Shown: positions 25,011 through 34,920, numbered from the stretch's first letter. The stretch is DNA of 64,000 nt from Agrobacterium tumefaciens (GCF_013318015.2 NZ_CP115841.1:1984001-2048000); one strand, 5' to 3'. Numbers and translations are program-made. Notes: generated by a model from the letters alone, not told the origin.

Positions 25011-26404
25011 CCGTGACCTTCCTTGGTAAAGCTGCCCGAGACGGCCTTGCGTTCCCTGAGGAAGGCCGTCGGTTCTCGTGAGCCGACAAAGCCGCGCGGC
25101 TTGAACAGCATGACGATGACCATGGCGAGACCGAACAGCAGCATGCGGTAGAGTTCCGGCGTGAAATCAGGCCCGAAGACATGCTTCAGGAATTCCATTT
25201 CGCGCAGCAGCTCCGTGCCGCCGACCATGACGAGGGCGGCAATGGCGATGCCCGTGAGCGAACCCATGCCGCCGAGAACGACAATGGCGAGGATGACGGC
25301 CGATTCCAGGAAGACGAAGCTTTCCGGCGATACGAAACCCTGACGGGCGGCGAAGAACGAACCGGCGAAACCGCCAAACATCGCGCCTGTCGCAAAAGCG
25401 GTAAGCTTGGTGATAACGGTATCGATGCCGAGCGAGCGGCAGGCGATTTCGTCTTCACGCAACGCTTCCCACGCCCGGCCGATCGGCATGCGGCGCAGCT
25501 TGATGGTGACGTAAGCCGTCAGCATGCACAGAAGCAGGATCACGTAGAACAGGAAGATCTTGTAATAGGCCGACGACATCGTCAGGCCGAAGGCCTTGGC
25601 GAAATTGTTCGGCGCGCCGACATCGAAGGACCAGATGCCGAAGATAGACGCCTTGGCGATGCCGGAAATGCCGAAGGTGCCCTTGGTCACATCCGTCCAG
25701 TTCAACAGCACGAGACGGATGATTTCACCGAAGGCGAGCGTGACGATGGCAAGATAGTCGCCACGAAGTCTGAGCACCGGGAAGCCGAGAATGATGCCCC
25801 AGAAGCCTGCGAGAATGCCGGCCACCGGCAGAAGCACCCAGAAGGACAGGCCGAGATGGCTTGACAGCAGCGCGTAGGAATAGGCGCCCACCGCATAGAA
25901 GGCCACATAACCGAGATCGAGCAGGCCCGCGAGGCCGACGACGATGTTGAGGCCCCAGGCCAGCATCACATAGATCAGGATCTGGATGCCGAAATTGTCG
26001 ACGAATTTCAGCGAGCCCTGAAAACCGAACAGCTGCACGGCGACGACGGGGTAAAGCAGCAGCAGGACAAGCGCGAGCTTCAGGAAGTGCTTGTGGAAAA
26101 AGCCTTTTTCCTCGGAGATTTCCAGAATGCCGCTTTTGGCCTTGGCAAGCTTGCGGCGATCCATCGACGGCCGGATGAAGCCGACCATCAGGAAACGGCC
26201 GATGGCGGCGACGCCGACGAAGATCGACAGAAGCCCCCAGCGGGTGCCCCAGATAAGCTGGTTGTTGATGTCCTGATAGGTGACGATACCGACGTATAGA
26301 ATGAACATGCCGAGCGAGACGATGCCCGCAAAGATGCCTTCCTTCACCGCCGTTGCCATCAGGCTCGGGCTGGAAGTGTCGTTTTCGGAAGCGATATTGG
26401 TCAT
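25007..26404 (-). CDS. livM: Branched-chain amino-acid ABC transporter permease LivM
   Basis: A 465-residue inner-membrane permease, longer than typical LivM (about 420) through an N-terminal extension with extra hydrophobic segments before the core. The core shows GLNIVVGLAGLLDLGYVAFYAVGAYSYA in two overlapping conserved blocks, FPVLRLRGDYLAIVTLAFGE and VILAIVVLGGMGSLTGIAIAA. Pairs with LivH. Confidence 0.95.
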   Translation of the reverse strand: MTNIASENDTSSPSLMATAVKEGIFAGIVSLGMFILYVGIVTYQDINNQLIWGTRWGLLSIFVGVAAIGRFLMVGFIRPSMDRRKLAKAKSGILEISEEKGFFHKHFLKLALVLLLLYPVVAVQLFGFQGSLKFVDNFGIQILIYVMLAWGLNIVVGLAGLLDLGYVAFYAVGAYSYALLSSHLGLSFWVLLPVAGILAGFWGIILGFPVLRLRGDYLAIVTLAFGEIIRLVLLNWTDVTKGTFGISGIAKASIFGIWSFDVGAPNNFAKAFGLTMSSAYYKIFLFYVILLLCMLTAYVTIKLRRMPIGRAWEALREDEIACRSLGIDTVITKLTAFATGAMFGGFAGSFFAARQGFVSPESFVFLESAVILAIVVLGGMGSLTGIAIAALVMVGGTELLREMEFLKHVFGPDFTPELYRMLLFGLAMVIVMLFKPRGFVGSREPTAFLRERKAVSGSFTKEGHG

Positions 26405-26408
26405 GGGA

Positions 26409-27311
<903 letters not shown>

Positions 27312-27646
27312 GTCTTTCCCCTGGGCATGACCTCTAATGAGCCACGCCTCGTTTATGTTAATTATAGGGAGAACCTTTTCGATTAGCCCCCACCTGCAAA
27401 ATGCATATCGTGTTCGCTAAAAATGTGAAGTCAAAAACGGGCGATCCTGCACAAAATTTGGAATTTCCACATTCGTTGCCGTTTTCCCGATCAGAATAGC
27501 CAGGATTTCGGCAGTAAGTGCTAAAAAATTGGCGTTCGAATGCTTATTTCAGTGTTGCCTGACGCATTGTTTGACGGGTGGCGGGCAAAAGAGTAGCGAA
27601 ATAGAGGGGTAAAGGATCCCCGGCACGAAATGGCAACGGCAACAAG
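27312..27646. other. Divergent livH-cysQ intergenic region
   Basis: 335 bases without a gene. It is AT-richer than its surroundings and must hold the livH promoter (minus) and cysQ promoter (plus). I see no strong palindrome, terminator or recognisable operator. Confidence 0.4.
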
Positions 27647-28441
27647 ATGATCGACATATTGACGAAAGCGGCGCTGGACGCCGGGCAGGCAATCATGGCG
27701 GTCCATCGCGCCGGGCCACACGTATCGTACAAGGACGATTGCTCACCCGTGACCGAGGCAGACCAGCGGGCGGAGGTGATCATTCTGCAGGCACTGGCTG
27801 CGCATTTTCCCCAAATCCCGGTCATTGCCGAAGAAGCGGTCTCGAACGGCATTGTGCCGGAGACAGGCACGGAATTTTTTCTGGTCGATCCGCTGGATGG
27901 GACCAAGGAATTCATTTCCGGCAAGGATGATTTCACCGTCAATATCGCCCTGATCAGAAACGGCGCGCCGGTTGTCGGCGTGGTTTACGCCCCCTGCCGC
28001 GGCCAGGCCTGGACCGGCAAAGACGACAGCGCCGAAAAGCTCGCAATATCAGGCGAAGGAGCGATCCTCGCGCGCCACCCCATCCGGGCACGCCAGCGCG
28101 GCGCCTCCCCCGTGGCGCTGATCAGCCGCTCGCACTGTACCGCGAAAACGGAAGCCTTCGTGGCCGAACACGGCCTGAAAGACTGCATTTCCGTCGGTTC
28201 CTCACTGAAATTCTGCATGCTGGCGGAAGGTGCTGCCGATATCTATCCCCGCTTCAGCCGCACCATGATGTGGGATACGGCGGCAGGCGACGCCGTACTG
28301 CGCGCCGCCGGTGGCAGAACGCTGGATTGCGAGGGCCGGCTGCTTGCCTATGAGGTGAGAGGCGATGGTGAGGATGCACTCGCCAACCCGGATTTCATTG
28401 CCGAGGGCGCAATGGCAGCGACGGTGGAAATTGCGACATAA
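27647..28441 (+). CDS. cysQ: 3'(2'),5'-bisphosphate nucleotidase CysQ
   Basis: Removes the 3'-phosphate from PAP/PAPS, recycling a by-product of sulfate assimilation; a Mg-dependent, lithium-sensitive enzyme of the inositol monophosphatase superfamily. The 264-residue protein has SPVTEADQRAE, the metal-binding DPLDGTKEFISG (around residue 83) and the second motif MWDTAAGDAVLRAAGG. Length is normal for CysQ (about 250-270). Start at 27647 (AACAAG ATG) has only a weak ribosome site. Confidence 0.93.
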   Translation: MIDILTKAALDAGQAIMAVHRAGPHVSYKDDCSPVTEADQRAEVIILQALAAHFPQIPVIAEEAVSNGIVPETGTEFFLVDPLDGTKEFISGKDDFTVNIALIRNGAPVVGVVYAPCRGQAWTGKDDSAEKLAISGEGAILARHPIRARQRGASPVALISRSHCTAKTEAFVAEHGLKDCISVGSSLKFCMLAEGAADIYPRFSRTMMWDTAAGDAVLRAAGGRTLDCEGRLLAYEVRGDGEDALANPDFIAEGAMAATVEIAT

Positions 28442-28827
28442 GCCTGCGAGGAGACCGCTAGACCTCCTTCGGTGATCAGGCGTTTTTAGGCGTTCGCTTC
28501 GGTGTCTGCGGCTTACCCCCCTTTGCCCTGCCGGGCATCTCTCCCACAGGTGGGGAGATCGACTCGTGGCAAGGTCTCGCAGATCTCAATGTTTGAGAAT
28601 GAAGCGACGGTAAAGCCGCTTGCCGATCTCCACCCTTGTGGGGGAGATGCCCGGCAGGGCAGAGGGGGGTAAGCCGCATACGCCGAGCCCCAAAATCAGT
28701 TCCTCTATATCGATCATACCGGCGTTGAACCGGTATCTCGGAAAATAATTTCATCCCCGCTCATCCCCGCCCCGCCGCGCCGCATCACAATCGCCGGCGA
28801 ACAGCCACGGAGCGCGGAAGAGACATC
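28442..28827. other. Intergenic region between cysQ and the DUF2793 gene
   Basis: 386 bases without a gene, largely occupied by mosaic repeat copy C (28510-28676). I see no other signal apart from a short GGAAGAG before the DUF2793 start. Confidence 0.6.
28510..28676. repeat. Palindromic mosaic repeat (RIME-like), copy C
   Basis: The most symmetrical copy: it starts GCGGCTTACCCCCCTTTGCC and ends with the near-complement around GGGGGGTAAGCCGC. The centre (about 28575-28625) differs from copies A and B. Confidence 0.85.
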
Positions 28828-29871
28828 ATGACTGAACAGACGGCGAGACTTAGGCTTCCTTATATCCTGCCCTCGCAGGCACAGAAACACGTCACCCACA
28901 ACGAAGCGCTGCAGCGGCTGGACGCGATCGTCCAGCTGGTCGTCAAGGACGTGGTCGCCGCCCCGCCCGACAATTCGCCGGAGGGAGACTGCTTCCTGCT
29001 CTCGCTTGACGCGGCTGGTGACTGGGCGGGCAAGGGCGGGAAGCTTGCCTTCCGGCAGGACGGTGCATGGCTGCTGATAGTGCCGCAGCCCGGCTGGACG
29101 GCATGGTTTGCCAGCGAGGGTAAACATCGCGTCCTGCGGGACAGCGCATGGCGGGACGTGCCGCTGCCTGCCGCGGCGACCCTCGAAAAGCTTGGTATTG
29201 GCACACAGGCCGATGTCACCAACCGTCTGGCGCTTGCCGCCCCCGCCAGCCTCTTCACCCACACAGAAGAGAACGGCAACCACCGCATGGCGATCAACAA
29301 GGCGGCAAAGGCCGATACCGCCTCGCTGCTGTTCCAGTCCGGCTGGAGCGGCCGGGCGGAAATGGGCCTTGCAGGCAATGACGGTTTTTCGATCAAGACC
29401 AGCACCGACGGCATTTCCTGGCACACGGCCCTTTTGTGCAGCGGCGACGGCAGGGTCACGATGCCGAACCGGCCCGTGGTTCTGGCCAGCCTGCCTTCGG
29501 GCACGACGAGGCCGGCCAACGGCTCGGCTTCGGGGTTTTCAATGCTCTTCATCGATGAGGGTGGTTTCGTTCTCGGCGACGCGGTCGGCACAGGCGGCGG
29601 AAGGGAACTCGTCGTTCCCGTGAAAGGTCTCTATCTGGCCACCCTGTCGCTTGCCGTGGTGTCCTCATCCGGGCACCGGGTTTCGCTTGCCGTCAACGGC
29701 GCGGCTGGCGGCCTCACTGTAGCGGGCAACGCCTCCAATGCCGGCACCTCGCAGTCGACGACCCTTATCCTGCCCCTCAATGCCGGCGATCGCCTGCGGC
29801 TGGTGCATGAGGGAACCGCGGAATTCGCCCACGGCAGCGGGAAAACGTGCCTTTCGCTTGCGGCGTTGTGA
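28828..29871 (+). CDS. DUF2793 (phage/GTA tail-like) protein
   Basis: A 347-residue protein. The first ~130 residues are DUF2793: RLRLPYILPSQAQKHVTHNEALQRLDA and GDCFLLSLDAAGDWAGKGGKLAFRQDGAWLLIVP. This domain is found in tail or host-contact proteins of prophages and in orphan copies in rhizobial chromosomes. The remaining region (FQSGWSGRAEMGL, SASGFSMLFIDEG, LRLVHEGTAEFAHGSG) looks beta-rich, like fibre heads or C1q/TNF-like folds. No signal peptide. No phage genes flank it. Confidence 0.8.
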   Translation: MTEQTARLRLPYILPSQAQKHVTHNEALQRLDAIVQLVVKDVVAAPPDNSPEGDCFLLSLDAAGDWAGKGGKLAFRQDGAWLLIVPQPGWTAWFASEGKHRVLRDSAWRDVPLPAAATLEKLGIGTQADVTNRLALAAPASLFTHTEENGNHRMAINKAAKADTASLLFQSGWSGRAEMGLAGNDGFSIKTSTDGISWHTALLCSGDGRVTMPNRPVVLASLPSGTTRPANGSASGFSMLFIDEGGFVLGDAVGTGGGRELVVPVKGLYLATLSLAVVSSSGHRVSLAVNGAAGGLTVAGNASNAGTSQSTTLILPLNAGDRLRLVHEGTAEFAHGSGKTCLSLAAL

Positions 29872-30062
29872 GGAAAACAACCGATGGACGATAAAAAACA
29901 CGATTTTTGGAAAAATTTTTTCCCGACAAAATAAGGCGACTCGAACAGATCGGGCGAAACCGTTCAAATTCTTAATAAATTGTCACGAACTGCTTAGGCA
30001 ATTTTTAAAGGTACGGGGCTAAAGTTCCCGTCATATGGTCTTGAGTTTGTATAGAGTGTCCA
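29872..30062 (+). promoter_or_regulatory. sciP upstream region with a CcrM site
   Basis: 191 AT-rich bases. A GANTC methylation site (GACTC) lies at 29938-29942. A TTAA half-site lies at 29972, but no full TTAA-N7-TTAA CtrA box is present. In Caulobacter sciP is CtrA-activated; the sequence here does not settle that. Confidence 0.4.
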
Positions 30063-30338
30063 ATGACCGAAATGATACGCCCACGAGTTAAATATGTCAT
30101 CGGCCCCGATGGCAGCCCTCTGACGATTGCGGATCTTCCGCCGTCAAATACCCGTCGATGGGTTATTCGCAGAAAGGCAGAGGTCGTCGCCGCCGTGCGC
30201 GGAGGACTGCTGAGCCTTGAGGAAGCCTGCGAGCGTTATACGCTCACCGTCGAAGAATTCCTGTCCTGGCAATCGTCGATTGCCGATCATGGCCTTGCAG
30301 GCCTGCGCACCACGCGCATTCAGCAATATCGCCACTAA
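30063..30338 (+). CDS. sciP: CtrA inhibitor SciP (DUF1153)
   Basis: A 91-residue helix-turn-helix protein. In Caulobacter SciP binds CtrA at promoters and blocks recruitment of RNA polymerase, limiting CtrA-activated transcription to the right cell-cycle window. The sequence RPRVKYVIGPDGSPLTIADLP, RRWVIRRKAEVVAAVRGGLL and EEFLSWQSSI...GLAGLRTTRIQQYR is the DUF1153/SciP pattern over its whole length. An ATG at 30072 is an alternative start. ctrA itself lies 2 kb away on the same strand. Confidence 0.93.
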   Translation: MTEMIRPRVKYVIGPDGSPLTIADLPPSNTRRWVIRRKAEVVAAVRGGLLSLEEACERYTLTVEEFLSWQSSIADHGLAGLRTTRIQQYRH

Positions 30339-30384
30339 ACCAGTGCGCCGGCGCGGCAACGCGCCCAAACCGAACTTCCAAAAC

Positions 30385-30408
30385 GCCCCGTCGTATCGAC
30401 GGGGCTTT
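30385..30408 (+). terminator. Terminator of sciP
   Basis: Stem GCCCCGTCG-TAT-CGACGGGGC followed by TTTCGGTTTGATTTT, 47 bases after the sciP stop. Confidence 0.85.
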
Positions 30409-30558
30409 CGGTTTGATTTTGGATTTCCCCTGAAAATTGCCAGACACAGCCGGTGACTGTCACCGGTTTGTGTCCACTGCGTTCGCTATCCCGCTGTTTC
30501 AATTCAGGCGCAGGCCGTTACAGTGGAAAAAACGAAAAGCAATGCGAAGGCAGAGATC

Positions 30559-30840
30559 ATGGATATCAAGACAACCGAAACCGGATCGCGCGGCGAATAT
30601 TCGGCAACCATCGACGGCCACAAGGCCGAGATGACCTATTCGCGCACCTCCCCTTCCCTCATCATCATCGACCATACCGGCGTGCCCGATGCACTGCGGG
30701 GCAAGGGTGTCGGCCAGGCGCTCGCCGCCCATGCCATCGATGAAGCGCGCAAGGGCGGCTGGAAAATCATTCCGCTCTGCCCTTTCTTCAAGGCTCAGAC
30801 GCTACGCCACCCTGACTGGGCAGATGTTATCAAGGGGTAA
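30559..30840 (+). CDS. GNAT-like N-acetyltransferase (YjdJ type)
   Basis: A 93-residue single-domain protein. HTGVPDALRGKGVGQALAAHAIDEARKGGWKIIPLCPFFK matches, in consecutive blocks, the acetyl-CoA loop (RGKGVGQ) and following helix/strand of YjdJ/Gtn-like minimal acetyltransferases; RHPDWADVI is the usual ending. Substrate unknown. I start at MDIKTTETG (30559); an upstream ATG at 30523 would add twelve unlikely residues. Confidence 0.85.
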   Translation: MDIKTTETGSRGEYSATIDGHKAEMTYSRTSPSLIIIDHTGVPDALRGKGVGQALAAHAIDEARKGGWKIIPLCPFFKAQTLRHPDWADVIKG

Positions 30841-30915
30841 CTAGCCAGACGGGCTGAGGCTCGGGACAAAACCTCAAGTTTGTTTTTTAGCGAAAGCGGA
30901 GCCCACACGCTCCGT

Positions 30916-31021
30916 CACCCCGGCCAAGAGCCGGGGTCCAGCCAGCTCAAATCCTTGAGCTTAAGGGAATCTTCCGCCGCGCAGACGCGCGTCGGCTGGA
31001 TGCCGGATCAGGCCCGGCATG
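30916..31021. repeat. Two adjacent GC-rich palindromes (GTCACCCCGG / TGCCGG types)
   Basis: CACCCCGGCCAAGAGCCGGGGT at its core (30916-30937) forms a CCCCGGC/GCCGGGG stem, and TGCCGGATCAGGCCCGGCA (31001-31019) forms a second. Similar GTCAT/GTCACC palindromes occur at 42991, 49915 and 53017, so this is a dispersed intergenic repeat family. Confidence 0.7.
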
Positions 31022-31050
31022 TCGACGGATAATTTTCAGGCTGCCAGCAA

Positions 31051-31254
31051 TCACGCCACCTTCAGCGGCGGTGTTCCTGCATGTATGCTCCTTCGAACTT
31101 CGGCCCGAAATTCCGGCGTATCCTCGGCGCCATGCACTGCCACGGCATGTTGAACCGCCGCTTCCATGAGCTCCTCTGGCGTATCGGCTGAGATGGCGAT
31201 CGAGCATTTGCTGTCGCTCGGGAATTCGCGGCAATCGATATATTGGCGGGCCAT
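31051..31254 (-). CDS. DUF1059 small protein
   Basis: A 67-residue protein, MARQYIDCREFPSDSKCSIAISADT..., with the family's two early cysteines (YIDCREF, SKCSIAI) and the EELMEAAVQHAVAVHGAED helix. DUF1059 proteins are small, predicted soluble, and uncharacterised. GGAGGAAAC precedes the ATG. Confidence 0.85.
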   Translation of the reverse strand: MARQYIDCREFPSDSKCSIAISADTPEELMEAAVQHAVAVHGAEDTPEFRAEVRRSIHAGTPPLKVA

Positions 31255-31566
31255 TTGTTTCCTCCCCGCTTCTGGCCCACCCGCGTCCGCGCTGGGCGCG
31301 CGTGGGACAAGCCTCCGGCTCTTGGTCGGAACTTCACCAAATTACGCCTTTCCCCGGCCCCGGACAATCGAAAACGCAGGGATCCCCTGCATCCCTGCCC
31401 CGCAAGAAACCAGCAGGGCAAGACGCTGCGATGCGCCAAAGCAAAAGGCCGCCAACGAGGGGCGGCCTTCCAGAAAAAAGCATGGGCATCCTGTCATTGA
31501 AAGCCGCCTCCTGATCCACCGGCAGCCGTCAATGAGGACGATCCTTATATGATCTTGCGCCAATAC

Positions 31567-31917
31567 CTAGGCGCGGGCGCGGATCGCTCCGTCGCGGTTT
31601 TCCAGTGCCGCCGCCTTTTCATATTCGGCCTGCACCTCTTCCAGAGAAGCCTCTGCGGCTTCCTGCTGGGTCTTCAGCTCCCGGATCGAGACCTGAAGAT
31701 TGTCCGCACGCTGACGCGCGGCCTTGGCGAAGGTCGGATATGCGAAGTGGGTCGGATCGGTAATGCCAGACTTGCTCTCTTCCAGCGATATCTGATGCAC
31801 CAGTTCCTTTGCCATCCGCTCAAACTCGGACATCATCTGCTGCAACTGGTTAAGTTGCCGGCGTTTTTCATTAACCTGAAATTCTTTCAGGCGAACCAGG
31901 CTGTCACGCGACTTCAT
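31567..31917 (-). CDS. FliJ-like coiled-coil protein next to ctrA
   Basis: A 116-residue, almost wholly helical, charged protein: MKSRDSLVRLKEFQVNEKRR, then long heptad-like stretches and AASLEEVQAEYEKAAALE. Size, charge and N-terminal pattern match FliJ, the soluble component of the flagellar export ATPase complex, and this neighbour of ctrA is annotated FliJ in rhizobia. No other flagellar gene is nearby, so a role in flagellar export rests on family resemblance. It is divergent from ctrA across a 480-base region. The start is the ATG at 31917; a TTG lies two codons upstream. Confidence 0.6.
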   Translation of the reverse strand: MKSRDSLVRLKEFQVNEKRRQLNQLQQMMSEFERMAKELVHQISLEESKSGITDPTHFAYPTFAKAARQRADNLQVSIRELKTQQEAAEASLEEVQAEYEKAAALENRDGAIRARA

Positions 31918-32398
31918 ACGCAATACTCCATGGATAGCGAGACCCGGATCAAAAAGGCACTATGCCCCCTCGATCGGCCCGTTTAACCCGCCCGCTCAAC
32001 CGGCCCGGTTAACCCGTTGTGCCGGAATGATTCCCAAAAGTTACCCGGCGTTAATAAAAAAACGCCGCCGTTAACCTTTCGTTTACGGGCATCGTTAATG
32101 ATAAACACGATCATTTAAGGGTCGGTAAATGCCAGGTCCAAAAAAACGGGCCCGACGATGTAAGAGTCGATTGAATCACTTAGCGAGATATCCTCACGTT
32201 AAGCTTCAATTTTGGCGATGGTGGATTCACGTGCAAAAACAGCGAAATGCCAACTTTGCTTAATAAATTCGATACACCTTGCCAAAGGCAATTAGAATTT
32301 GTTAACCATTTGGTGGCAGCCTGCAAATCAGGCAACGTCTGGATCCGCATCGCGCGAGGCAATGATTTACCAATCTGCGGGCGGCAAAGGGGATAATT
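31918..32398 (+). promoter_or_regulatory. ctrA control region with CcrM sites and CtrA-box-like sequences
   Basis: 481 gene-free, AT-rich bases. Three GANTC sites lie close together: GAGTC (32164-32168), GAATC (32173-32177) and GATTC (32224-32228). A CtrA-box-like TTAA-CCTTTCG-TTTA is at 32071-32085 (one mismatch to TTAA-N7-TTAA), and a TTAACCAT half-site is at 32302-32309, about 90 bases before ctrA. This layout fits control of ctrA by DNA methylation state and by CtrA itself, as known in Caulobacter and inferred in rhizobia. The ribosome site AAGGGGAT precedes the ATG. Confidence 0.7.
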
Positions 32399-33103
32399 AT
32401 GCGGGTTCTACTTATTGAAGACGACAGCGCAACAGCGCAGAGCATCGAACTGATGCTCAAGTCGGAAAGTTTTAACGTCTACACGACCGACCTCGGCGAG
32501 GAAGGCGTGGACCTCGGTAAACTCTACGATTACGACATTATTCTTCTCGATCTCAACCTGCCCGATATGTCGGGTTACGAGGTCTTGAGAACCTTGCGCC
32601 TTTCCAAGGTCAAGACACCCATCCTCATCCTCTCCGGCATGGCCGGCATCGAGGACAAGGTTCGTGGTCTCGGCTTCGGCGCAGACGACTACATGACGAA
32701 GCCGTTCCACAAGGACGAGCTTGTTGCCCGTATTCACGCAATCGTCCGCCGTTCCAAGGGCCATGCGCAATCGGTCATCTCCACCGGCGAGCTGATCGTC
32801 AATCTCGATGCCAAGACGGTTGAAGTGGGCGGCCAGCGCGTTCACCTGACCGGCAAGGAATATCAGATGCTTGAGCTGCTTTCGCTGCGCAAGGGCACGA
32901 CGCTGACCAAGGAAATGTTCCTGAACCACCTTTATGGCGGCATGGACGAACCGGAACTGAAGATCATCGACGTCTTCATCTGCAAGCTGCGCAAGAAGCT
33001 CGCAAATGCTGCAGGCGGCGCAAACTACATCGAAACCGTCTGGGGCCGCGGTTATGTCCTGCGCGAGCCTGATGGAGCCACGGAATTTCTCGAAACCGCC
33101 TGA
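32399..33103 (+). CDS. ctrA: Cell-cycle master response regulator CtrA
   Basis: An OmpR-type regulator of 234 residues that controls division, DNA replication, flagellar and envelope genes in alphaproteobacteria and is essential in many rhizobia. Receiver: [20 protein letters not shown], phospho-acceptor Asp51 in [14 protein letters not shown], lysine in [10 protein letters not shown]. The winged helix carries [40 protein letters not shown] and [11 protein letters not shown], almost a signature of CtrA. The phosphate arrives through ChpT, encoded 2.4 kb downstream on the other strand. The C-terminus ends in Ala-type residues (LETA), as expected for a ClpXP substrate. Confidence 0.98.
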   Translation: MRVLLIEDDSATAQSIELMLKSESFNVYTTDLGEEGVDLGKLYDYDIILLDLNLPDMSGYEVLRTLRLSKVKTPILILSGMAGIEDKVRGLGFGADDYMTKPFHKDELVARIHAIVRRSKGHAQSVISTGELIVNLDAKTVEVGGQRVHLTGKEYQMLELLSLRKGTTLTKEMFLNHLYGGMDEPELKIIDVFICKLRKKLANAAGGANYIETVWGRGYVLREPDGATEFLETA

Positions 33104-33133
33104 TCCCCTTCAGGATATGGCAGTTTTTAAAAG

Positions 33134-33157
33134 ACCCGCTGGCGACAGCGGGTTTTT
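33134..33157 (+). terminator. Terminator of ctrA
   Basis: Stem ACCCGCT-GGCGAC-AGCGGGT followed by TTTTTTG, 31 bases after the ctrA stop. Confidence 0.9.
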
Positions 33158-33185
33158 TGTTGCGATTTCATGATTGGATAGTGCC

Positions 33186-33701
33186 ATGGACCATTCTATC
33201 CCCACCCTCAGAACGGAACGCCTGATTTTGCGCCCGCAGATCATGGCGGATTTCCCCGCCTATAGAGACTTTATGGCGTCAACCCGCTCCATCGGCGTCG
33301 GCGGACCATATGACCTGCCGTCAACCTGGGGCGTTTTTTGTCACGATCTCGCCAACTGGCATTTTTTCGGCCACGGGGCGCTGATGATCGAACTTGGCGA
33401 AACCGGGCAATGTATCGGCCAGGTCGGCATCAATCACGGCCCGCTATTTCCCGAAAAGGAACTGGGCTGGCTGCTTTATGGCGGCCAGGAAGGCCACGGT
33501 TATGCTGCGGAAGCGGCCTCTGCACTGCGCGACTGGGCATTCGAGACCCTGAAATTGCAGACGCTGGTCAGCTATGTCTCGCCGCGCAACAGCAAATCAG
33601 CAGCAGTTGCACAGCGCCTCGGCGGTGTTATCGACCCATCGACACCACGGTCTGATCCCGAAGACCTTGCCTATCGGTATCATCCGCAAAAAGTGGCCTG
33701 A
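33186..33701 (+). CDS. GNAT acetyltransferase (RimJ/RimL-like)
   Basis: A 171-residue protein: PTLRTERLILRPQIMADFPAY at the N-terminus, GQVGINHG, then ELGWLLYGGQEGHGYAAEAAS with the acetyl-CoA loop, and LVSYVSPRNSKSAAVAQRLGG. This is the Acetyltransf_3 pattern of protein or small-molecule N-acetyltransferases. Substrate unknown. The start MDHSIPTL at 33186 has only a weak ribosome site; a TTG at 33174 is possible. Confidence 0.87.
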   Translation: MDHSIPTLRTERLILRPQIMADFPAYRDFMASTRSIGVGGPYDLPSTWGVFCHDLANWHFFGHGALMIELGETGQCIGQVGINHGPLFPEKELGWLLYGGQEGHGYAAEAASALRDWAFETLKLQTLVSYVSPRNSKSAAVAQRLGGVIDPSTPRSDPEDLAYRYHPQKVA

Positions 33702-33751
33702 AGGGTCGGGACGTCGCGCAACGGTTCATCGAGACGTCCCGAACACCTGTC

Positions 33752-34798
33752 TTAATGCATTTCCACGTTCAGGAAGCCGACAATCGCCTCCGCGATCTGC
33801 CGGTGGATTGCCAGGCGGTTCCTGCCACCGCCGTCACGGCAGACGAAACCTTCCCCCGGTGAAAGCTCCTCGACGATTTTTTCGCCGTTTGGCTTGCATG
33901 TCTGCATGAAGCTGAAATGGCTGGCATCCGGTATTTCGCGATAAACCGTGGTCGCCTTTGGCAGATTGCGGGCGATATATTCCGAATCAGCCTTGATAGC
34001 GGCAATCTCGGGCGTTTCCACACCGGCGGCCAGAACCAGAACCGGTACATCGACACGTTTCAGCGTTTCCGGCAGGAAACCGGCAGCCGGGCCAGCGTCG
34101 AGCGCAATCACCGCGCGGATGCGAGCATCGCGCAAATCCATCGAAAGGCGTGGATCGGCCTTGCCACCGTTAACGATTCCGACCTTGGCCAGCAACCGTG
34201 GTGCCTTGCATTGCGGCAGAACCTTCTCCGCATTGCAGTCTTTTAGCGCGCGATCGGCGCTGTAGCGGGCGCCAGTCAGCTCCATGGCGGTCCAGCCTCC
34301 GAGAGAATGGCCGATGACCGCGATGCGTGCCCTGTCGATTTTTCCAGCGAGTTGATCGTTATCGAGCAACGCCGTCAACGTTCGGCTGATGTCGCGCGGG
34401 CGTTCCCATAACGGCACGATCTCCATCGCATTCTCTTCAGTGAATGATTCGCCCGCGTGATCCGGCGCGGCCACGATATAACCCTGCTGAACAAGCTCAC
34501 CGGCGATCCAGTTCAGATTGCGCCAGCTTCCGCCAAATCCGTGTGACAGCAACACCAGAGGACGGGAACCGGCCAGAAACGACGCATCAGGTTGAACCTC
34601 GAGACCATGAAAGGCAGCGTTTTCGCCCACTGTCTCAGTTTTTCCCGATGGTGCGGACGGATACCACAATGACAGGTTCAGCATTCGCGTGCCCGAATCA
34701 TCGGGCAATTTTAGCTGTCTGAAACCAATAGCGTTCTCCGCCATCACGGGCGCAGCGGTGGAGAGGATGGCGATGGCGACCACAAGAAAATAGCGCAT
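33752..34798 (-). CDS. Secreted alpha/beta hydrolase (PAF-acetylhydrolase / dienelactone hydrolase-like)
   Basis: A 348-residue protein with a signal peptide cleaved near TAAPVMA-EN. Core motifs are PLVLLSHGFGGSWRNL (oxyanion region), VIGHSLGGWTAME (G-x-S-x-G nucleophile), and a late histidine in DASHFSFMQTC. The layout matches the family of predicted dienelactone hydrolases/lipase-like enzymes exported to the periplasm. Substrate unknown. The start MRYFLVV at 34798 has GGAG eight bases upstream. Confidence 0.85.
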   Translation of the reverse strand: MRYFLVVAIAILSTAAPVMAENAIGFRQLKLPDDSGTRMLNLSLWYPSAPSGKTETVGENAAFHGLEVQPDASFLAGSRPLVLLSHGFGGSWRNLNWIAGELVQQGYIVAAPDHAGESFTEENAMEIVPLWERPRDISRTLTALLDNDQLAGKIDRARIAVIGHSLGGWTAMELTGARYSADRALKDCNAEKVLPQCKAPRLLAKVGIVNGGKADPRLSMDLRDARIRAVIALDAGPAAGFLPETLKRVDVPVLVLAAGVETPEIAAIKADSEYIARNLPKATTVYREIPDASHFSFMQTCKPNGEKIVEELSPGEGFVCRDGGGRNRLAIHRQIAEAIVGFLNVEMH

Positions 34799-34920
34799 GT
34801 GAAGCTCCAAAAATTGATCTTGGATCAACCCTTGGTTCAAACCGCCACCGTCCGAGACCTCGAACAGGTTTCAGGACGCCCTGAAACGCGATTGAGACGG
34901 CACGGTGGGAATGCGCAGTA

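Noticed and set aside
28510..28676. Insertion sequence with a transposase
   Set aside because: The element is under 170 bases with no coding capacity, so it can only be a MITE/RIME-type repeat.
28828..29871. Prophage region
   Set aside because: No integrase, capsid, portal or lysis genes lie nearby; flanking genes are housekeeping.
31567..31917. Flagellar gene cluster beside ctrA
   Set aside because: Only one FliJ-like coiled-coil gene is present; no other flagellar gene occurs in the window.
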